DNA of 64,000 nt from Alkalinema sp. CACIAM 70d (GTDB lineage Bacteria > Cyanobacteriota > Cyanobacteriia > Leptolyngbyales > Leptolyngbyaceae), in assembly GCA_002148405.1 (NCBI GenBank), contig MUGG01000069.1, positions 1-64,000 of the forward strand, given 5' to 3'. This document shows positions 43,857-54,764 of the stretch, piece by piece; the first letter of the stretch is position 1; every line of letters begins with the position of its first letter. The translations under genes were made by a program, and so were the position numbers. The notes beneath the pieces were generated by a model. It was not told the DNA's origin and did no database searches. It was given only the letters and a program-made list of their open reading frames with translations.

Positions 43857-44363
43857 TTAATGGGATCCATTACTCCCAGGATTGACATTTTTGACCACCC
43901 AGTAGGCAGCCGACAGCGCCAAAATCGTGGCAGCTAGGGCGAGCAGATCGACGCCTCCAGTCTTTTCTAAATCTAGAATAATGATTTTCCGAGCCACTGC
44001 GATCAACGAGGTCACGATCACCAGTTCCACTTGGACGACGTGCTTTTTCAGGTAGGCCGTAATATTTTCCAGAATTTCCAAGGCAATGAGCACATTCAGA
44101 AATAGCCCAAAAATGGTGAATAGAGCCTTACCAAACTTTTTAACCTGAGCTGGATCGTCGGCGGGAACGGTGTTGGGCGCGGGGAAAAACAATCCCTGAA
44201 TTTCCACAGACATATAGTGAGCCAGTTCATAGACCGCCATCAGGATCAGCACCAACATCCCGATCGACAGCACCTTGGACACTAACGTTTCGACCCGTCC
44301 CAATCGATTGAGAAAGATATCATCATTCCAACTTCTGCGCAAAAATCGCCAAAGGGCTTTCAT
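43857..44363 (-). CDS. PsiE-like membrane protein
   Basis: A 168-residue protein with four hydrophobic segments in the PsiE pattern (first about 33-52, last about 140-160) and a motif LEILENITAYLKKHVVQVELVIVTSLIAVARKIIILDLE, noted here in pieces (ITAYLKKHVVQVELV, ARKIIILDL). Phosphate-starvation-inducible PsiE-like proteins have unknown function. It starts at ATG 44363 with AGGAGG upstream. A paralogue lies at 63192. Confidence 0.82.
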   Translation of the reverse strand: MKALWRFLRRSWNDDIFLNRLGRVETLVSKVLSIGMLVLILMAVYELAHYMSVEIQGLFFPAPNTVPADDPAQVKKFGKALFTIFGLFLNVLIALEILENITAYLKKHVVQVELVIVTSLIAVARKIIILDLEKTGGVDLLALAATILALSAAYWVVKNVNPGSNGSH

Positions 44364-44534
44364 GCTGCTGCCTCCTAGGTTCCACAAGCTTCCATAAGAG
44401 AGCATACTGAACCAGAGAGCAACGAGTAAATATACTCAACCCATAGATTGCATTAGATTATCTCGCTACTGTTCCTTGCGAAAATCTATAAGTGGGATTG
44501 AACTCCCAAGATCGCCTACTGATTCCACAGTCCT

Positions 44535-46799
44535 CTAGACCGCCAACAGTGCCGCCAGTTTGGTAAACAGGGTGCTGGGATTCTCTGTGGGGTCGATCGC
44601 GCAGGCGATCGGCACCAGCTGCACGGCACAGGCTTTCAGTTCCGGCTGCTTGGAGTCGGGACAGGCGGCAGGATGGGTGAGGGCGTTGGCCTCGGCATTG
44701 TCTGCCCAGATCGCGCCCCAGTGCATCGGCACAAACACCGTGCCCGGTGCAATTTTCTTGGTCACCACCGCCGGAAATCGGGAACTGCCCCGCCGCGATT
44801 GCACCTCCAGCCAATCGCCCTCTTGCACCCCCAACTTCGCCGCATCCCTGGGGTGAATTTCAATAAAGGGATTGGGATGCATTTTACGAATCTTATCAAT
44901 GCGGCCTGTCCTTGCCTGGGTGTGCCAATGGCCGTAGAGCCGTCCTGTTGTCAGCACGAAAGGATAGTTCTCATCCGGGGGTTCCGCCAAGCCACGGGAA
45001 TGGTATGCGGCAAAGCGGGCGCGACCATCGGGGGTATGGAAGCGCAGATCGGTGTAGAGCCGTTTGGCTGAAGTAATTTGCTCAGCCAGGGAATTCTGCG
45101 GCAGGTCTGTCCCATCAGCGGGGCGATCGGTCATTTGGCACTGGGGCGCAGGGTGGGGCCATTGAGTCGGGCCGTGCTCCACTAGGTAAGCATGGCTAAG
45201 GCCAGACATATCACAGGGCCGCCCTTGGGTCAGATGGGCAAATTCATCAAAGACTTCTCCGGCATGGTTGAAGCTGAAATAACGGCCAAAACCCAAGCGC
45301 CGTCCCACCTCCGCAAAAATCATCCAATCCGTGCGCGATTCCCCCGGTGCGACCCGAAAGGCTGGACAAAAGGTCAAGCGCCGCTCGGAATTAGTCATGA
45401 CCCCCGCTTTTTCGCTCCATTGTGTCGTGGGCAGCAAAACGTGGGCATAATCGGCCATTTCCGTGGGGTAATAGCAGTCCTGGTAGACCGTGAACGGGGA
45501 TTTGAGCATAGCCGCCTTGGTACGTTCCAAGTCCGGCATACTGACCGCTGGATTGGTTGCCGCCACCCAGAACAGCCCGACTTCGCCCTGCTCCAGCCCT
45601 TCAATCATCTGCCATGCTGTGCGTCCCGGTGTGGAGGCAATGCGTCCCGCCGGTAAACCCCAAGCCTGCTCAATCTCCGATCGATGCTCCGGATTGGTGA
45701 CAAAGCGGTAACCCGGTAAGAGATGGGACAGCCCCCCCGCTTCCCGACCGCCCATGGCGTTGGGTTGGCCTGTGAGGGAGAAAGGCCCCGCCCCCGGTTT
45801 ACCGATTTGCCCCGTCAGTAGGTGTAGGTTGATAATGGCGCGAACTTTGGCGGTGCCTTCGCTGGATTGATTGACGCCCATCGACCACATGGACAGCACC
45901 CGATCGGCCTCTTGCCAGTAGCGCGCCGCTGTTTCCAAATCTTCCACGCTAATGCCGCAGCGCTGGGCAACCACCTCCGGCGGATAGTGCTGTACGACCG
46001 TTTCGTAATCTGCAAAACCCGTGGTGTGCTGCTGAATAAATTCGGGTTGAATGGCGTTCCATTGCAGGAGTAGATGCGCGATGCCATTCATCAGGTCAAT
46101 GTCGCTACCCGGCTTGATCGCCAAATGCAGATCAGCTACCTCCGCCGTTTGGGTGCAGCGGGGATCGACAACGACTAGCTTGACGTGGGGATTTTTTTTG
46201 TGGTGCTTGCGCAGGCGATTGAACACGATCGGATGGCATTCCGCCGTATTGGTGCCAATCAAAAAGGCGCAATCGGTGACATCCAGGTCGTCATAGCAGC
46301 AGGGGGGGCCATCGGCTCCAAAACTCTGGACATAGCCCGACACCGCTGACGACATGCAGAGCCGCGAATTGGCATCAAAGTTATTCGTGCCCAAACAGCC
46401 TTTCATGAGCTTTTGGGCCACGTAGTAATCCTCTGTCTGAAATTGCCCGGAGCCATACATACAAATCGAATCGGCCCCCTCGGTGGCCAGCAGCGTTTGC
46501 ATCCGAGCGACAATCCGATCGAGGGCCTCATCCCAACTGGCCCGCCGGAAGGGCTGATCCAAGCTATCCCGCACCATGGGGTAGTAGAGCCGATCCTTGT
46601 CGATCGACTCGGCAACCGTCGCCCCTTTCACGCAGACCATCCCCTGACTGGAGGGATGGGATCGATCGCCCCGAGCTTGCCAAATGGGGAAGCCATCGCG
46701 ATCGCGGTTGACAGGTTTTCCAGGCTGGGCAGGCGGTAGCACTTCCAGACCACAGCCCACACCACAATAGGGGCAAAGGCTTTTTGCTGGCTGGCTCAT
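44535..46799 (-). CDS. narB: Ferredoxin-dependent assimilatory nitrate reductase
   Basis: NarB reduces nitrate to nitrite with electrons from ferredoxin. The 754 residues carry the N-terminal [4Fe-4S] motif [11 protein letters not shown] (about residues 9-19) with a further Cys in GMVCVKGA. Molybdopterin-binding blocks follow ([57 protein letters not shown]), then a C-terminal MGD-binding barrel ([17 protein letters not shown]). The size fits the cyanobacterial family. It is the last gene of the nirA-nrtABCD-narB series, about 385 bp after nrtD. Confidence 0.97.
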   Translation of the reverse strand: MSQPAKSLCPYCGVGCGLEVLPPAQPGKPVNRDRDGFPIWQARGDRSHPSSQGMVCVKGATVAESIDKDRLYYPMVRDSLDQPFRRASWDEALDRIVARMQTLLATEGADSICMYGSGQFQTEDYYVAQKLMKGCLGTNNFDANSRLCMSSAVSGYVQSFGADGPPCCYDDLDVTDCAFLIGTNTAECHPIVFNRLRKHHKKNPHVKLVVVDPRCTQTAEVADLHLAIKPGSDIDLMNGIAHLLLQWNAIQPEFIQQHTTGFADYETVVQHYPPEVVAQRCGISVEDLETAARYWQEADRVLSMWSMGVNQSSEGTAKVRAIINLHLLTGQIGKPGAGPFSLTGQPNAMGGREAGGLSHLLPGYRFVTNPEHRSEIEQAWGLPAGRIASTPGRTAWQMIEGLEQGEVGLFWVAATNPAVSMPDLERTKAAMLKSPFTVYQDCYYPTEMADYAHVLLPTTQWSEKAGVMTNSERRLTFCPAFRVAPGESRTDWMIFAEVGRRLGFGRYFSFNHAGEVFDEFAHLTQGRPCDMSGLSHAYLVEHGPTQWPHPAPQCQMTDRPADGTDLPQNSLAEQITSAKRLYTDLRFHTPDGRARFAAYHSRGLAEPPDENYPFVLTTGRLYGHWHTQARTGRIDKIRKMHPNPFIEIHPRDAAKLGVQEGDWLEVQSRRGSSRFPAVVTKKIAPGTVFVPMHWGAIWADNAEANALTHPAACPDSKQPELKACAVQLVPIACAIDPTENPSTLFTKLAALLAV

Positions 46800-47184
46800 A
46801 GGATGTCCACTCAAATTCCAAAATTATAGGGAACCCACGGCGGCGATCGTGGTGGATCTTGCAGAATCTACATTAGGGATGGCTAAATTTTGCAAGATTG
46901 CTAGGATCGTGACGGGAGCGTAATGGAGATTGAGAAGAAATCATAGCGCCAACGGGAAAGAACTGTCTTTGATAATGCTTACAACAGATTGATTGATCAC
47001 TGCTACAGATCCGATCCCCCTAGCTCTGCGCTACGCGCTGCTACGAGTAAAAAGAGGGAATTCAGTCAAATTCGTTCAAAGTACCCCTTAATAAGGAGGA
47101 TTTAGGGGGATCGTTACGGGTTGCAATCACGAATTGACACGAATTGACTGGGTCTCACGGATAGGGCTTCAATGGCTCGATGCT
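46800..47184. other. Spacer between nrtD and narB
   Basis: About 385 bp. A dispersed-type element near 47078-47113 (CCCCTTAATAAGGAGGATTT followed by AGGGGGATC) can form a hairpin and could attenuate transcription into narB. No gene is seen. Confidence 0.5.
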
Positions 47185-48018
47185 TTAGTCTTCGTGGTGC
47201 GCGTAACGATTATAGAGATAATCCAAGGCGTAATTACGCAGTTCATAGTATTTATCATCCTCCATGATGGCTTCACGATTACGAGGTCTCGCAAAGGGGA
47301 TTTCGATTACTTCGCCAATGTGAGCCGCAGGGCCATTGGTCATCATGACAATTTTGTCTGCTAGGAACAATGCTTCATCAATGTCATGGGTAATCATCAT
47401 CACGGTAATGCGATGGTCTTCCCAGATTTGCAGCAATTCTTCTTGCAATTCTTCCTTGGTGATCGCATCCAAAGCCCCAAAGGGTTCATCCAAAATCAGC
47501 ACTTCAGGACGGATGGCCAGGGCGCGGGCGATCGACACCCGTTGTTTCATCCCACCGGAGAGTTGGCCGGGTTTTTTGTTGGCCGCTTCATCGAGCCCTA
47601 CTAAGTGGAGGTGATCTCGCGTAATTTCTGTTTTTTCAGCCTTGGATTTGTCGGGAAAGACCGCATTCACCGCGAGGTAAACGTTTTCAAAGGCGGTTTT
47701 CCAGGGTAGCAAGCAGTAGTTTTGGAACACCACCATGCGATCGGGGCCGGGGCGGGTAATTTGTTTACCGTTGACGATGACTTCGCCCGTCGTTGGGGTT
47801 CGGAATCCCGAAATCATGTCTAGCATAGTGGTTTTGCCGCAACCGGAGTGGCCGATTACACAGACAAATTCACCTTCATTAACCGTTAAGTTAACCCCAT
47901 CAAGGACAACGTAGTCGCCCTTGGGCGTAGGGTAAACCTTAGAAACATTATTAATCGAAAGAAAAGGAGTCTCAGACACGTTCGGAGCGGTGAAATTGGG
48001 ATTAGGAAGCGTTTGCAT
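47185..48018 (-). CDS. nrtD: Nitrate ABC transporter ATP-binding protein NrtD
   Basis: A 277-residue ATPase with Walker A GHSGCGKTT, signature LSGGMKQRVSIARAL and Walker B VLILDEPFGALD, in the nitrate/sulfonate/taurine transporter class. It follows nrtC by 80 bp and pairs with it to power the NrtB channel. Start ATG 48018. The C-terminal EDDKYYELRNYALDYLYN stretch is typical of NrtD. Confidence 0.95.
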   Translation of the reverse strand: MQTLPNPNFTAPNVSETPFLSINNVSKVYPTPKGDYVVLDGVNLTVNEGEFVCVIGHSGCGKTTMLDMISGFRTPTTGEVIVNGKQITRPGPDRMVVFQNYCLLPWKTAFENVYLAVNAVFPDKSKAEKTEITRDHLHLVGLDEAANKKPGQLSGGMKQRVSIARALAIRPEVLILDEPFGALDAITKEELQEELLQIWEDHRITVMMITHDIDEALFLADKIVMMTNGPAAHIGEVIEIPFARPRNREAIMEDDKYYELRNYALDYLYNRYAHHED

Positions 48019-48098
48019 CGGGATTTGCCAACATGAACGGTGATCAGAGTGGACAAAAACCGCTGGTAGTTGAGTCTACCAGCAGTTTGCAATCTTGA

Positions 48099-50129
48099 TT
48101 AGGCAACGCGCGAATTTGTTGCGCTATCCAGCAGGATATCTTCGACCCGAATTTCGCGCCGAATGGCCAAGCTATTGAGGTAAGCCATGGGATCATCGGG
48201 ATTGAACACAACCCCATCAAAGAGTTGCACAGGAATGCGATCGGGTTCTGTATCGGGAATGCCCAAGGCACGGGCCGCTTGACCGTAGATATCCACTCGG
48301 TAGATGCGTTCCAACACTTCGACCCAGTTTTTCGGGAAGGGGGTAATGCCCCAGCGCGCCATCTGAGTCATGATCCACAGTGCTTCGAGGCGACGGGGAC
48401 AGGTGGACTGTTCCACATAGAATTGGTTGAACCGTAGTAGCATTTCTGGCTCGGCTTCCGTGCCCCGGTTGTAGGGGTGGATGAAGCCCGGTCGAATTTG
48501 CACAGCGGGACGGTTGACGTATTCCTCCCGCGCCAACAGTTGAACGATTTCCTCTCGGTTACGACGATCGTCGCAATATTGGCAAGCTTCGATTAACGCT
48601 TTCACCAAGGCTAGGTGAGTCGCGGGATTTTGATCAGCCCAATCTTCCCGCACGCCCAGCACTTTATTTTGGTGACCGTCCCAGATTTCTAAATCGGTGG
48701 CAACCACAAATCCTGTGCCATTCTGCACCGCACGAATATTCCAAGGCTCGGATGCCAGGTATCCATCCACATCGCCTTGGGCTAAGCGATTCTTCATATC
48801 CGCTGAGGAGAGGACTGAGAGATTGACATCCCGATCGGGGTCGATGCCCCCCGCTGCTAACCAATAGCGCAGTAACAAGCTCCCCATGGAGGCATCATCC
48901 ACAACCCCAAAGGTGTGGGGGTCGTCGGCAGTGGCCGTGATGGCTCGCTTCAGATCTGCTAAGTTCCGGACTCCCTGATCGTAGTAGCCCTTTTTCAGCG
49001 TAATAGCGTTTCCGTTCCGGGCAAGTACCAGCGAAGTGGTCACTGGAATGCGTTCTTTGTTCCCTGCGCCCAAGACCATGGAGAGGGGCATTCCCGCCAG
49101 CATTTGCGCCGCATCGAGGCTGCGATCGGCCACCCCATCGGCGATCGCTTGCCAACTGGTTTGCGCTACTAAGTTGACGTTCTCGAAACCATATTTCTGG
49201 AATAGTCCTTTTTCTTTGGCAACGATTAATGGAGCGGCATCCACCGTCGGCACATAGCCTAGGGTGAGCGTTGCTTGTTCGAGGCCTTGGAGCGCGGCCA
49301 CTGCGGGAATGGTGGCCCGTTCTGCTGCTTGCCGTTTTTGTCGCCGTTTGGCCCGTTTCTGCTGGTTCAGGAAACTGATGATTTCGCCGCGCAGGTGGTA
49401 GTACTCTGGATGGTTCACCACTTCCATACGACGGCGAGGACGGGGAATTGGTACATCCAAAATCCGGCCAATGTGGGCTTCGGGGCCATTGGTCAGCATG
49501 ACGACGCGATCGCTGAGCAACAGAGCCTCATCCACATCGTGGGTAACCATAACGCAGGTCATGTTATGGCTCTGGCAAATTTCCATTAACTGCTCTTGCA
49601 GATTTCCTCGGGTTAGCGCGTCTAACGCCCCAAAGGGTTCGTCCAGCAACAGCACCCGAGGCCGAATCGCCAGTGCCCGTCCGATCGCCGTCCGTTGTTT
49701 CATCCCGCCGGACAGTTCCTTGGGTTTTTTGTCTGCCGCGTGGCGCAGTCCGACCAGGTTGATATGCTCTTCAACGATCGTTTGACGTTCTGCTTCAGGT
49801 AGATCCTTCAGGACTTTATTCACCGCGAGAGCAATATTTTGCCGCACAGTTAACCACGGCAGCAAGGAATAGTTCTGGAACACCATCATGCGATCGGGGC
49901 CTGGGGTTTTAATTTCCCGTCCCTCTAAAACGACCCCACCGGCAGAGGCTTGTTCAAAGCCAGCAATGATGTTGAGCAGGGTGGATTTCCCGCAACCGGA
50001 GTGCCCAATCAGGGAGACGAATTCCCCTTCGCGAATGTTGAGGTCAACGTTTTTCAGCGCAACGTATTGACCGCCATTGGGCAACGGATAAATTTTATCA
50101 ATATGGTCAACTTCAACAAGATTAGCCAT
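48099..50129 (-). CDS. nrtC: Nitrate ABC transporter ATPase with regulatory domain NrtC
   Basis: A 676-residue two-domain protein. The N-terminal ATPase (about 1-260) has GHSGCGKST, LSGGMKQRTAIGRAL and VLLLDEPFGALDA. The C-terminal half (about 280-660) resembles NrtA (YVPTVDAAPLIVAKEKGLF, WLAAGGIDPDRDV). In Synechococcus this domain mediates ammonium inhibition of nitrate uptake. It is a cytoplasmic-side regulatory subunit by family knowledge. Confidence 0.96.
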   Translation of the reverse strand: MANLVEVDHIDKIYPLPNGGQYVALKNVDLNIREGEFVSLIGHSGCGKSTLLNIIAGFEQASAGGVVLEGREIKTPGPDRMMVFQNYSLLPWLTVRQNIALAVNKVLKDLPEAERQTIVEEHINLVGLRHAADKKPKELSGGMKQRTAIGRALAIRPRVLLLDEPFGALDALTRGNLQEQLMEICQSHNMTCVMVTHDVDEALLLSDRVVMLTNGPEAHIGRILDVPIPRPRRRMEVVNHPEYYHLRGEIISFLNQQKRAKRRQKRQAAERATIPAVAALQGLEQATLTLGYVPTVDAAPLIVAKEKGLFQKYGFENVNLVAQTSWQAIADGVADRSLDAAQMLAGMPLSMVLGAGNKERIPVTTSLVLARNGNAITLKKGYYDQGVRNLADLKRAITATADDPHTFGVVDDASMGSLLLRYWLAAGGIDPDRDVNLSVLSSADMKNRLAQGDVDGYLASEPWNIRAVQNGTGFVVATDLEIWDGHQNKVLGVREDWADQNPATHLALVKALIEACQYCDDRRNREEIVQLLAREEYVNRPAVQIRPGFIHPYNRGTEAEPEMLLRFNQFYVEQSTCPRRLEALWIMTQMARWGITPFPKNWVEVLERIYRVDIYGQAARALGIPDTEPDRIPVQLFDGVVFNPDDPMAYLNSLAIRREIRVEDILLDSATNSRVA

Positions 50130-50201
50130 GGTCTCTGGGGGATAAGGAGGAATGAGGTTTACAACAATCGAAGTATTGTCACGATCGAGAATTGAGAATC
50201 A

Positions 50202-51017
50202 CTATTCCGACACCACCAGAGAACCGAGCCAACCCACAATGCGATCGAGAATTAAACCCACAACCCCTACACAGAAGACGGCGAGGATAATCTTGCTCAA
50301 ACTGTCATCTAACTTAGCGCTGTACTCGTTCCAGATGAAGGCTCCAATGCCATCAGCGCCTGACGCCAACATTTCCGCCGCCACGATCGCCAACCAAGCC
50401 AAACCGACCCCAATGCGTAATCCTGTGAAAATGTAGGGCACCGTGGAAGGAATCAGAATGCTGAAAAAGTACTCTTTGCCCGACAACCGAAGCACCTTAG
50501 CGACGTTGTTGTAGTCCTTGGGAATTTGCTGTACCCCAACGGCGGTGTTAATCAAAATCGGCCAAATTGCCGTGATAAAGATCAAGAACAGTGCCGCAGG
50601 CCGAGAATCTTTAAACACCGCCAGGGACAGGGGCAACCAAGCCAGCGGAGGCACCGTTCGCAAAATTTGCACCATTGGATCAGTTCCTTGGCGCAGAAAC
50701 TTATTAACGCCGATCGCGACCCCTAGCATAATCCCCAACACCGCCGCCAGGGAGTAGCCAATTCCAACCCGCTTTAAACTCTCAAACAGTTGCCACCAAA
50801 TCCCCCCCTCATCAAACCCTTCCAGAATGGTCGAGGTGGTTTGGGCAATCACAAGGCTGGGCGCAGGCAACAAATCTTGGCGGCCACGACAAATGGCTTC
50901 CCAGATTCCCAGCGCAACCCCAGTACACACCACGGGAGGAATCAGAAAATTCAACGCCTGGGTTGCCATCTTTGCGATCGCAGGCGGATTCGAACGAGAC
51001 GTTGTCAAAGTTGCCAT
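50202..51017 (-). CDS. nrtB: Nitrate ABC transporter permease NrtB
   Basis: A 271-residue membrane permease of the binding-protein-dependent type. Five to six helices and the EAA-like loop near IGVGLAWLAIVAAEM are visible. The start at ATG 51017 begins MATLTTSRSNPPAI; extension upstream would add a non-family segment. It forms the nitrate/nitrite channel in the inner membrane. Confidence 0.94.
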   Translation of the reverse strand: MATLTTSRSNPPAIAKMATQALNFLIPPVVCTGVALGIWEAICRGRQDLLPAPSLVIAQTTSTILEGFDEGGIWWQLFESLKRVGIGYSLAAVLGIMLGVAIGVNKFLRQGTDPMVQILRTVPPLAWLPLSLAVFKDSRPAALFLIFITAIWPILINTAVGVQQIPKDYNNVAKVLRLSGKEYFFSILIPSTVPYIFTGLRIGVGLAWLAIVAAEMLASGADGIGAFIWNEYSAKLDDSLSKIILAVFCVGVVGLILDRIVGWLGSLVVSE

Positions 51018-51219
51018 AGCCGGGAATTCCTTAATCGTTTGGAAGGATAGTTTGGGAACAATGGGGAAACGGACAGAGCGTAAATGGAATGGAGGGTTTT
51101 GGGGATAGAAGCAATATGAAAGATACAATCAGCGTAAAAGCTGGATGGGCTAACCGTTTGGGTTCTAGCATTCCTCGTGAAGGTCAGCATTAAGGATCAG
51201 CCCACCCAACCTTGTCACA

Positions 51220-52521
51220 CTACGCTTTCTTAATCTTGAGGGACTCTAAGTAAGCCTTGGGATTTGCCGCATCAAAGGTGACACCATCGAAGAAGGTTTC
51301 AACCCCTCGGGTATCTTTTTCAGGAGCCTTTTGGCCGATCATCTTCGCAGCTTCACGCCAAATGTCCGATCGGTTCACCTTATCCACCAGCTTGAGGTCA
51401 TCCTCGGTCATCTTGCCCCAACGCATGTTTTCCGTGATGAACCAAGTATCGTGGCTCTTGAAGGGGAAGCTGGCATCGCCTTCCCAGAACTTCATCTTCA
51501 GATCGCTGTTTTCGAGCTTGCGGCCATTGCCAAAGTCGAAGTTCCCCTTCATCCGTTCCAAGATGTCTGATACTGGAGCTTTCACGTACTTATCCTTTTC
51601 TAGGATTTCGCACATTTCTTGCTTGTTCTCAGGCTTGTCGCACCACATTTGGGCTTCCATGATGGCGGCGAGAACGGCTTTGGCCGCTTTGGGGTTCTTA
51701 TCGACCCAATCTTGGCGAATGGTGAAGGCCTTTTCAGGGTGGCCTTTCCACATTTCGCCGGTGGTGACTGCGTTATAACCCAGTTTCTTGGTCACCATGC
51801 GTTGGTTCCAAGGCTCACCGACACAGAAGGCATCCATGTCCTTGGTTTCCATCTTGGCCACCATTTGGGGCGGGGGAACCACGTCGATTTGGACATCGTT
51901 TTCAGGATCTACTCCGTTGGCCGCTAGCCAGTAGCGCATCCACAGGTCATGGGTTCCGCCGGGGAACGTGATGGCGCAAATAAATTTCTTGCTGCCCTTC
52001 TTCTCGTCAACCTTGGCCTTGAGCGCGTCAGCCTTAGCTTGCAGGTTTAATGAGGCATATTCACCCGCGATCGAAATGCCCTGGCCATCGGTATTGAGCC
52101 GCGCCAGGATATACATCGGCACTGCGGCACTGCCCCCGGTAATTTTGCCTGCGGTCAAAAAGTAAGGCATGGGGGTCAGAATGTGCGCACCATCAATCCC
52201 ACCCTTTTCAGTCCCGATCGTCAAATTATCCCGGACAGTCGCCCAGGATTTTTCCTTGGTGACTTCGGCCTTCTTCATGCCGTACTTCTCAAAAAAGCCC
52301 TTTTCCTTGGCAATGATGACTGGAGCAGAATCCGTGAGGGGAATAAACCCAAGTTTGATGGTATCGGTTTCGGGGGTATCCGCAGTGCCGCTGCTGACCG
52401 CAGGCGCAGAACTGGAACTGCTGGGAGAGTTCGAGCCGGAACTACAGCCGTTGACCAAAACGGTACCAGCAACGGTTGCACCCATGGTCAGGATGAATTT
52501 GCGACGGGAAAAACTACTCAT
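51220..52521 (-). CDS. nrtA: Nitrate-binding lipoprotein NrtA
   Basis: A 433-residue substrate-binding protein. It starts MSSFSRRKFILTMGAT with a twin-arginine-like SRRKF motif and a lipobox ending VNGC, then a Ser-rich linker. The mature part has IKLGFIPLTDSAPVIIAKEKGFF and TFPGGTHDLWMRYWLAANG, both diagnostic of nitrate-binding NrtA. It lies downstream of nirA in the operon and captures nitrate and nitrite in the periplasm. Confidence 0.95.
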   Translation of the reverse strand: MSSFSRRKFILTMGATVAGTVLVNGCSSGSNSPSSSSSAPAVSSGTADTPETDTIKLGFIPLTDSAPVIIAKEKGFFEKYGMKKAEVTKEKSWATVRDNLTIGTEKGGIDGAHILTPMPYFLTAGKITGGSAAVPMYILARLNTDGQGISIAGEYASLNLQAKADALKAKVDEKKGSKKFICAITFPGGTHDLWMRYWLAANGVDPENDVQIDVVPPPQMVAKMETKDMDAFCVGEPWNQRMVTKKLGYNAVTTGEMWKGHPEKAFTIRQDWVDKNPKAAKAVLAAIMEAQMWCDKPENKQEMCEILEKDKYVKAPVSDILERMKGNFDFGNGRKLENSDLKMKFWEGDASFPFKSHDTWFITENMRWGKMTEDDLKLVDKVNRSDIWREAAKMIGQKAPEKDTRGVETFFDGVTFDAANPKAYLESLKIKKA

Positions 52522-52773
52522 GCTCTGTAATCCGAATCGTGATTGAGTAAACATTGAAGTCTGCGATCGCCCTTCGCTGTTGAAGCAATTCGATGAATGA
52601 ATGCTGTTTGCATTCTCGATCGTGATTCACCAGAGGACACTAGGCGATGCAGAAAATTGGGTTTGGCTAACATCAAAACCTGGGTAGCCATCAGGGTGTG
52701 AGGAGAGAAAGGGTAGAAAGCTGACCCGATGGATAGATTCCCCGATGGGGACTCTGTTGGCATCTGCAAGTTA

Positions 52774-54645
52774 TCACAGATCGAGTACCACATTGCCGAC
52801 GGGGTGGGCACTACAGGTGAGAATGTACCCCTCAGCCACTTCTGCCTCGCTCAAGCCGCTGATGTCGCTGTCGTATTTCACGGAGCCACTCAGTAGCTTG
52901 TGCTTGCAGGTGCCACAACTGCCTGCCCGACAACTGCTGTCGATCGTCCCTCCTGCTTGCTCCACCACATCCAGAATTAAGTCATGGTCGGTACAGGACA
53001 GCACTTTCCCTGACTTCGCTAAATCGATCGTGGTAGGTGCGGCGGGCGTTGTAGGTGCAGTGTTGTCTACGGCAGCAGGCGTCTCCGCAGAAGCATCTTC
53101 CAAGGAAACTCCTGATTTTAGGGTGGCTCCGAACTGCTCCACCAATATGCGCCGCAGTAACGGTTTGAGATCTGCGACGGGAATCCCCGTTTGGGTCTTG
53201 GTGCCCAAGTGGGCATCTTTACCAACCTTACCCCCCGTAAACAGATCAACCCCTTCCGTAACCTTGCCATCCTTGCGGGCTTTGGTCCCCATGAGGCCCA
53301 GATCCGCTACTTGGGGTTGGCCACAGGAGTTGGGGCATCCTGTCCAGTGAATCCGCACAGGCTGCGAGAGTTCAACCTCTTGGTCAAGTTCCCGAGCCAA
53401 GGCTAAGGCCCGATTTTTGGTTTCCACGAGGGCAAAGTTGCAAAACTGTGCACCTGTACAGGACACCAGCGATCGTTCCAGCGTACCGGGATGCACTGAA
53501 AACTTTTGTAGAACGTCTTCTTGCAGCAGGGGTTCAATCCGTGAATCCGGCACGTTGGGGATAATCACGTTTTGCTCCACCGTGAGCCGCAGTTCCCCAC
53601 TGCCATAAACCTCTGCTAGACGCGCTAAATCATACATATCTTGAGCAAACAAGCGTCCCACAGGGATGCAGAGACCCACGTAGTTTAGCCCAGCTTGCTT
53701 CTGCTGATAAACTCCGATGTGATCGCGTTTATCCCACTCAATTTCGTCCTTAGGCGCAGCGGAGAGCAAGGTACGACCGATGCTCTTTTCCACTTCCTCG
53801 CGGAATTTTTCCAGTCCCCATTGATCAATCAGCCACATCAAGCGGGACTTTTGGCGATTGGCGCGGGGGCCGTTATCGCGATAGACCGTGAGAATGGCAC
53901 GGCACAAGTCCACCACATCACTGGGCATGACCCAAACATTCAGGGGAATCGCCGCTTCTACTCGGCTCGCGGAGAAAAAGCCTCCGACTAAGACATTAAA
54001 GCCTAATTGTCCGTCTTTAAAAGCGGGAACAAAGGCAATGTCATTAATTTCCGCATGGACGGAATTGTCTCGGCAGCCCGCGATCGCGATGTTGAACTTG
54101 CGGGGCAGATTGGTAAATTCAGGATTGCCTTGACCTTGATTGGTGATCATGTCCTGAACTTGTTGCACCAATTCCCGCGTGTCGTACAACTCATCGGCAT
54201 CAATTCCAGCAACGGGAGATGCAGTGATGTTACGAACGTTATCCATACCGGACTGCACACTGGTCAGCCCAACGGACTCATAACGTCGCAGAATATCAGG
54301 AATATCTTCTAGGCGCAAACCCCGCAATTGCAAATTTTGCCGTGTGGTAATGTCTGCAACGCCATCTTCGCCGTAGCGACTGACGACATCCGCCAGTACA
54401 CGCATTTGTTCACTAGAGACAATGCCACTGGGTAAGCGCATCCGCATCATGAACTTGCCCGGTGTCACCGGACGGAAGAAGATTCCCAGCCACTTCAGCC
54501 GATGGATACGATCGGTTTCATCCATCGCCTCCCAACCAATTTGGGCAAAGTGCTCTAGTTCGGCTTTAACCGCGAGGCCGTCCTTTTCCGCCTTAAACTT
54601 TTCAAACTTATTCAGCTTTTCCGATGCTGGAATCGTGTTTGTCAT
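52774..54645 (-). CDS. nirA: Ferredoxin-nitrite reductase with C-terminal ferredoxin domain
   Basis: NirA reduces nitrite to ammonium. Siroheme/[4Fe-4S] ligands lie in SCTGAQFC and HWTGCPNSCGQPQ within the nitrite/sulfite reductase repeats (residues about 20-510). After a Thr/Pro/Ala-rich linker (about 515-535) a plant-type [2Fe-2S] ferredoxin domain follows, with CRAGSCGTCKHKL and LTCSAHPVG. A similar fused form is known from Plectonema boryanum. It heads the operon and is preceded by perfect NtcA and NtcB sites. The fusion may supply electrons directly to the active site. Confidence 0.96.
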   Translation of the reverse strand: MTNTIPASEKLNKFEKFKAEKDGLAVKAELEHFAQIGWEAMDETDRIHRLKWLGIFFRPVTPGKFMMRMRLPSGIVSSEQMRVLADVVSRYGEDGVADITTRQNLQLRGLRLEDIPDILRRYESVGLTSVQSGMDNVRNITASPVAGIDADELYDTRELVQQVQDMITNQGQGNPEFTNLPRKFNIAIAGCRDNSVHAEINDIAFVPAFKDGQLGFNVLVGGFFSASRVEAAIPLNVWVMPSDVVDLCRAILTVYRDNGPRANRQKSRLMWLIDQWGLEKFREEVEKSIGRTLLSAAPKDEIEWDKRDHIGVYQQKQAGLNYVGLCIPVGRLFAQDMYDLARLAEVYGSGELRLTVEQNVIIPNVPDSRIEPLLQEDVLQKFSVHPGTLERSLVSCTGAQFCNFALVETKNRALALARELDQEVELSQPVRIHWTGCPNSCGQPQVADLGLMGTKARKDGKVTEGVDLFTGGKVGKDAHLGTKTQTGIPVADLKPLLRRILVEQFGATLKSGVSLEDASAETPAAVDNTAPTTPAAPTTIDLAKSGKVLSCTDHDLILDVVEQAGGTIDSSCRAGSCGTCKHKLLSGSVKYDSDISGLSEAEVAEGYILTCSAHPVGNVVLDL

Positions 54646-54764
54646 AGGTCAAGCCTGTGTTCCTGTGGTCGTACCCAAAACCCTCGGTGGACTCGCAGAA
54701 AATTGATGTCTCAAGGAGCTTCAAGTTTCTGCAAAACTGGGCTGGTCGTTTGACCATGGAGTCA

